This document shows positions 7,820 to 8,645 of a stretch of DNA of 8,645 nt, one piece after another. Every line of letters starts with the position of its first letter. Within the stretch, counting starts at the first letter, position 1. The stretch comes from Bacteroidia bacterium. GTDB taxonomy: Bacteria > Bacteroidota > Bacteroidia > Bacteroidales > Dysgonomonadaceae. Under the pieces are notes generated by a model, which searched no databases, had not been told where the DNA came from, and was given only the letters and a program-made list of their open reading frames with translations. The translations under genes and the position numbers were made by a program. The DNA is taken from NCBI GenBank assembly GCA_025999435.1, contig BNXH01000066.1, forward strand, positions 1 to 8,645, read 5' to 3'.

Positions 7820-7900
7820 TGCCCCGCCTGCGGAACTAATGCGCGACAAGCGGCTGCCTTGTCAGGCGTCAGCTGCGCCGTTAGCTTCAAGTACGGGGTA
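7820..7900 (+). other. Three-way-junction-like fold inside the 345-bp element
   Basis: The + strand can form a closing helix 7820-7826 with 7894-7900 (TGCCCCG/CGGGGTA, one G-U). Inside it a second helix pairs GAA-CTAAT (7833-7840) with GTTAG-C-TTC (7880-7888), with one bulged C and one T-G pair. Two hairpins sit inside that: GACAAG/CTTGTC (7845-7850 with 7858-7863, 7-base loop) and GGCG/CGCC (7865-7868 with 7876-7879, 7-base loop). The result is an 81-base cloverleaf-like fold. It is not a recognisable tRNA: there is no GTTCRA T-loop, no CCA end and no third arm. Whether it is made as RNA or acts as folded DNA is unknown; the pairing is by eye. Confidence 0.35.
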
Positions 7901-8049
7901 CCCATAGGACGAAAAAGGCGTTAAAAACAAAAACGTGTCTGAGCTTATCTAATGATTCGTATACTACAAAACCCGTAGCGAGTTTTTTTGTTTAGCCTTT
8001 AAGTCCGTTATGGGTCGGACGTTGAAGCGGGGCGCAAAAGCGTTTTTGG

Positions 8050-8077
8050 TTCCTTTTGCGGCTTTGGGCAAAAGGAA
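8050..8077. repeat. Perfect 10-bp hairpin (REP-like)
   Basis: TTCCTTTTGC (8050-8059) pairs exactly with GCAAAAGGAA (8068-8077) across an 8-base loop (GGCTTTGG). It lies four bases inside the right terminal repeat of the 345-bp element. There is no T-run after it on either strand, so it is not a standard terminator. Similar TTCCTTTT-type palindromes are familiar between genes in Bacteroidales genomes, from memory. Confidence 0.55.
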
Positions 8078-8179
8078 TGCAAGCAATCTGTGATTGCGCG
8101 CGGAAGAAAATAATTGAACACTTCGTTCCTGTGATTATTAATTCAACTACTGATTCGCATAAGTAAATATTCTTTTTTA

Positions 8180-8645
8180 TTATGGATTGTATTTAGCTTC
8201 TTTCAATATTGTCCGGGCATCAGTTCTGATTATTTCTTCCAGTGATGCATTTTTCTTTTCAGCATATTTATTGACTATCTGCCAGCCTATCCATGCTCCG
8301 GTACGTCCCGGCGATTCTTGTGATATAATACCTGTATATGGCGCATCGTTGATCAATCGCGTAATAATCATATGATCGGTAGAGAAGAGGTAATTTCCTT
8401 TTACTAATTTTTGCCATACATTTTTCTCATTATTCGTACACCAAGCCAACTGCCGGGGGGTATAACCAATGATATCATTTGCACTTCGATCGGGAAGAAG
8501 TCGAGATAAAGCATATAGTATTTTACCTTCATATACCATGTATGCCAGCAGGGATTGTTCGCTGGTGTCTCCTTTTATAATATCGCTCATCAGCCATGCT
8601 TTGATATAATCCCTTACCAGATACTTGGATTGCATTTGCTGGCGC
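8180..8645 (-). CDS. gldB: GldB-family gliding motility lipoprotein homologue (N-terminal part beyond the window)
   Basis: The frame is open from the right edge to the TAA at 8180-8182, giving 154 complete codons. The Met encoded at 8635 is internal, because RQQ precedes it in frame and family members are usually over 300 residues, so about half is missing. The visible part has the family's C-terminal signature in order: YEGKILYALSRLLPD, GYTPRQLAWCTNNEKNVW, LFSTD, then ESPGRTGAWIGWQIVNKYAEKK and a helix ending near the C-terminus. GldB is an envelope lipoprotein needed for gliding and linked to type IX secretion in Flavobacterium. Homologues also occur in many non-gliding Bacteroidales, so the name does not imply motility here. 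Signal peptide and lipobox would be outside the window. It shares a strand with dnaB, but the 554-base gap containing the inverted-repeat element argues against a shared transcript. Assignment is by remembered family motifs. Confidence 0.75.
   Translation of the reverse strand, partial: RQQMQSKYLVRDYIKAWLMSDIIKGDTSEQSLLAYMVYEGKILYALSRLLPDRSANDIIGYTPRQLAWCTNNEKNVWQKLVKGNYLFSTDHMIITRLINDAPYTGIISQESPGRTGAWIGWQIVNKYAEKKNASLEEIIRTDARTILKEAKYNP

Larger units (their letters stand above)
7766..8110. mobile_element. 345-bp non-coding element with 30-bp terminal inverted repeats
   Basis: Bases 7766-7795 and the reverse complement of 8081-8110 agree at 26 of 30 positions. Each end contains a small palindrome, GCAATC-CGT-GATTGC (7779-7793) and GCAATC-TGT-GATTGC (8083-8097), next to GCGCGC and a TTTTCTTC/GAAGAAAA border. 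The interior is visibly richer in G and C than its flanks, has no meaningful reading frame, and holds several hairpins: a three-way-junction-like fold (7820-7900), GTCCG/CGGAC (8003-8020) and TTCCTTTTGC/GCAAAAGGAA (8050-8077). No clear target duplication is visible beside the ends. A MITE or composite REP-like repeat is most likely; a structured RNA gene is the other option. The rest of the 7626-8179 gap (7653-7765 and 8111-8179) is AT-rich and shows nothing else. Confidence 0.55.

Noticed and set aside
7820..7900. A tRNA gene
   Set aside because: The cloverleaf-like pairing lacks a T-arm with GTTCRA, a plausible anticodon arm, and the invariant D-loop bases.
7966..7990. Intrinsic terminator at CTAC...GTAG followed by a T-run
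   Set aside because: The stem is only four pairs and is separated from the T-run by several bases, too weak to call.
8180..8635. A complete 151-residue gene starting at the ATG at 8635
   Set aside because: The frame stays open upstream to the window edge and the family is about twice as long, so this is the end of a larger gene.

Overview
The window is about 8.6 kb of low-GC chromosomal DNA from a Bacteroidota bacterium, most likely order Bacteroidales. The evidence is a fused SecD-SecF protein of about 1000 residues with a typical Bacteroidales N-terminus, a tricorn-type S41 peptidase with a signal peptide, a GldB-family protein, A-rich start regions without Shine-Dalgarno sequences, and -7 elements of the Bacteroidota form TAnnTTTG. 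The species cannot be fixed from the sequence alone.

Layout. Positions 1-2577 (minus) hold the first 859 codons of an exported tricorn-like protease that runs off the left edge. A 285-bp divergent intergenic region (2578-2862) carries promoter candidates for both directions and a roughly 130-nt secDF leader, which has a 16-bp hairpin overlapping a 19-codon reading frame. secDF (2863-5880, plus) ends at a strong, two-way intrinsic terminator (5908-5942). A 146-bp palindromic MITE-like insertion flanked by a perfect 9-bp direct repeat (5943-6106) lies between that terminator and the end of the convergent dnaB gene (6114-7625, minus). Upstream of dnaB, a 554-bp gene-free stretch (7626-8179) contains a second element, about 345 bp long (7766-8110). 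It is bounded by 30-bp inverted repeats and holds a tRNA-sized, three-way-junction-like fold. The right edge (8180-8645, minus) is the C-terminal part of a gldB-like gene.

How the genes relate. All four are core or conserved Bacteroidota genes: protein export (SecDF), an exported peptidase (tricorn homologue), the replicative helicase (DnaB) and a cell-envelope lipoprotein family (GldB). They do not form one pathway or operon. The unexplained content is in the gaps: two palindromic elements sharing a GCAATC/GATTGC core, and a structured secDF leader. No CRISPR array, rRNA, recognisable tRNA, toxin or defence system is seen.
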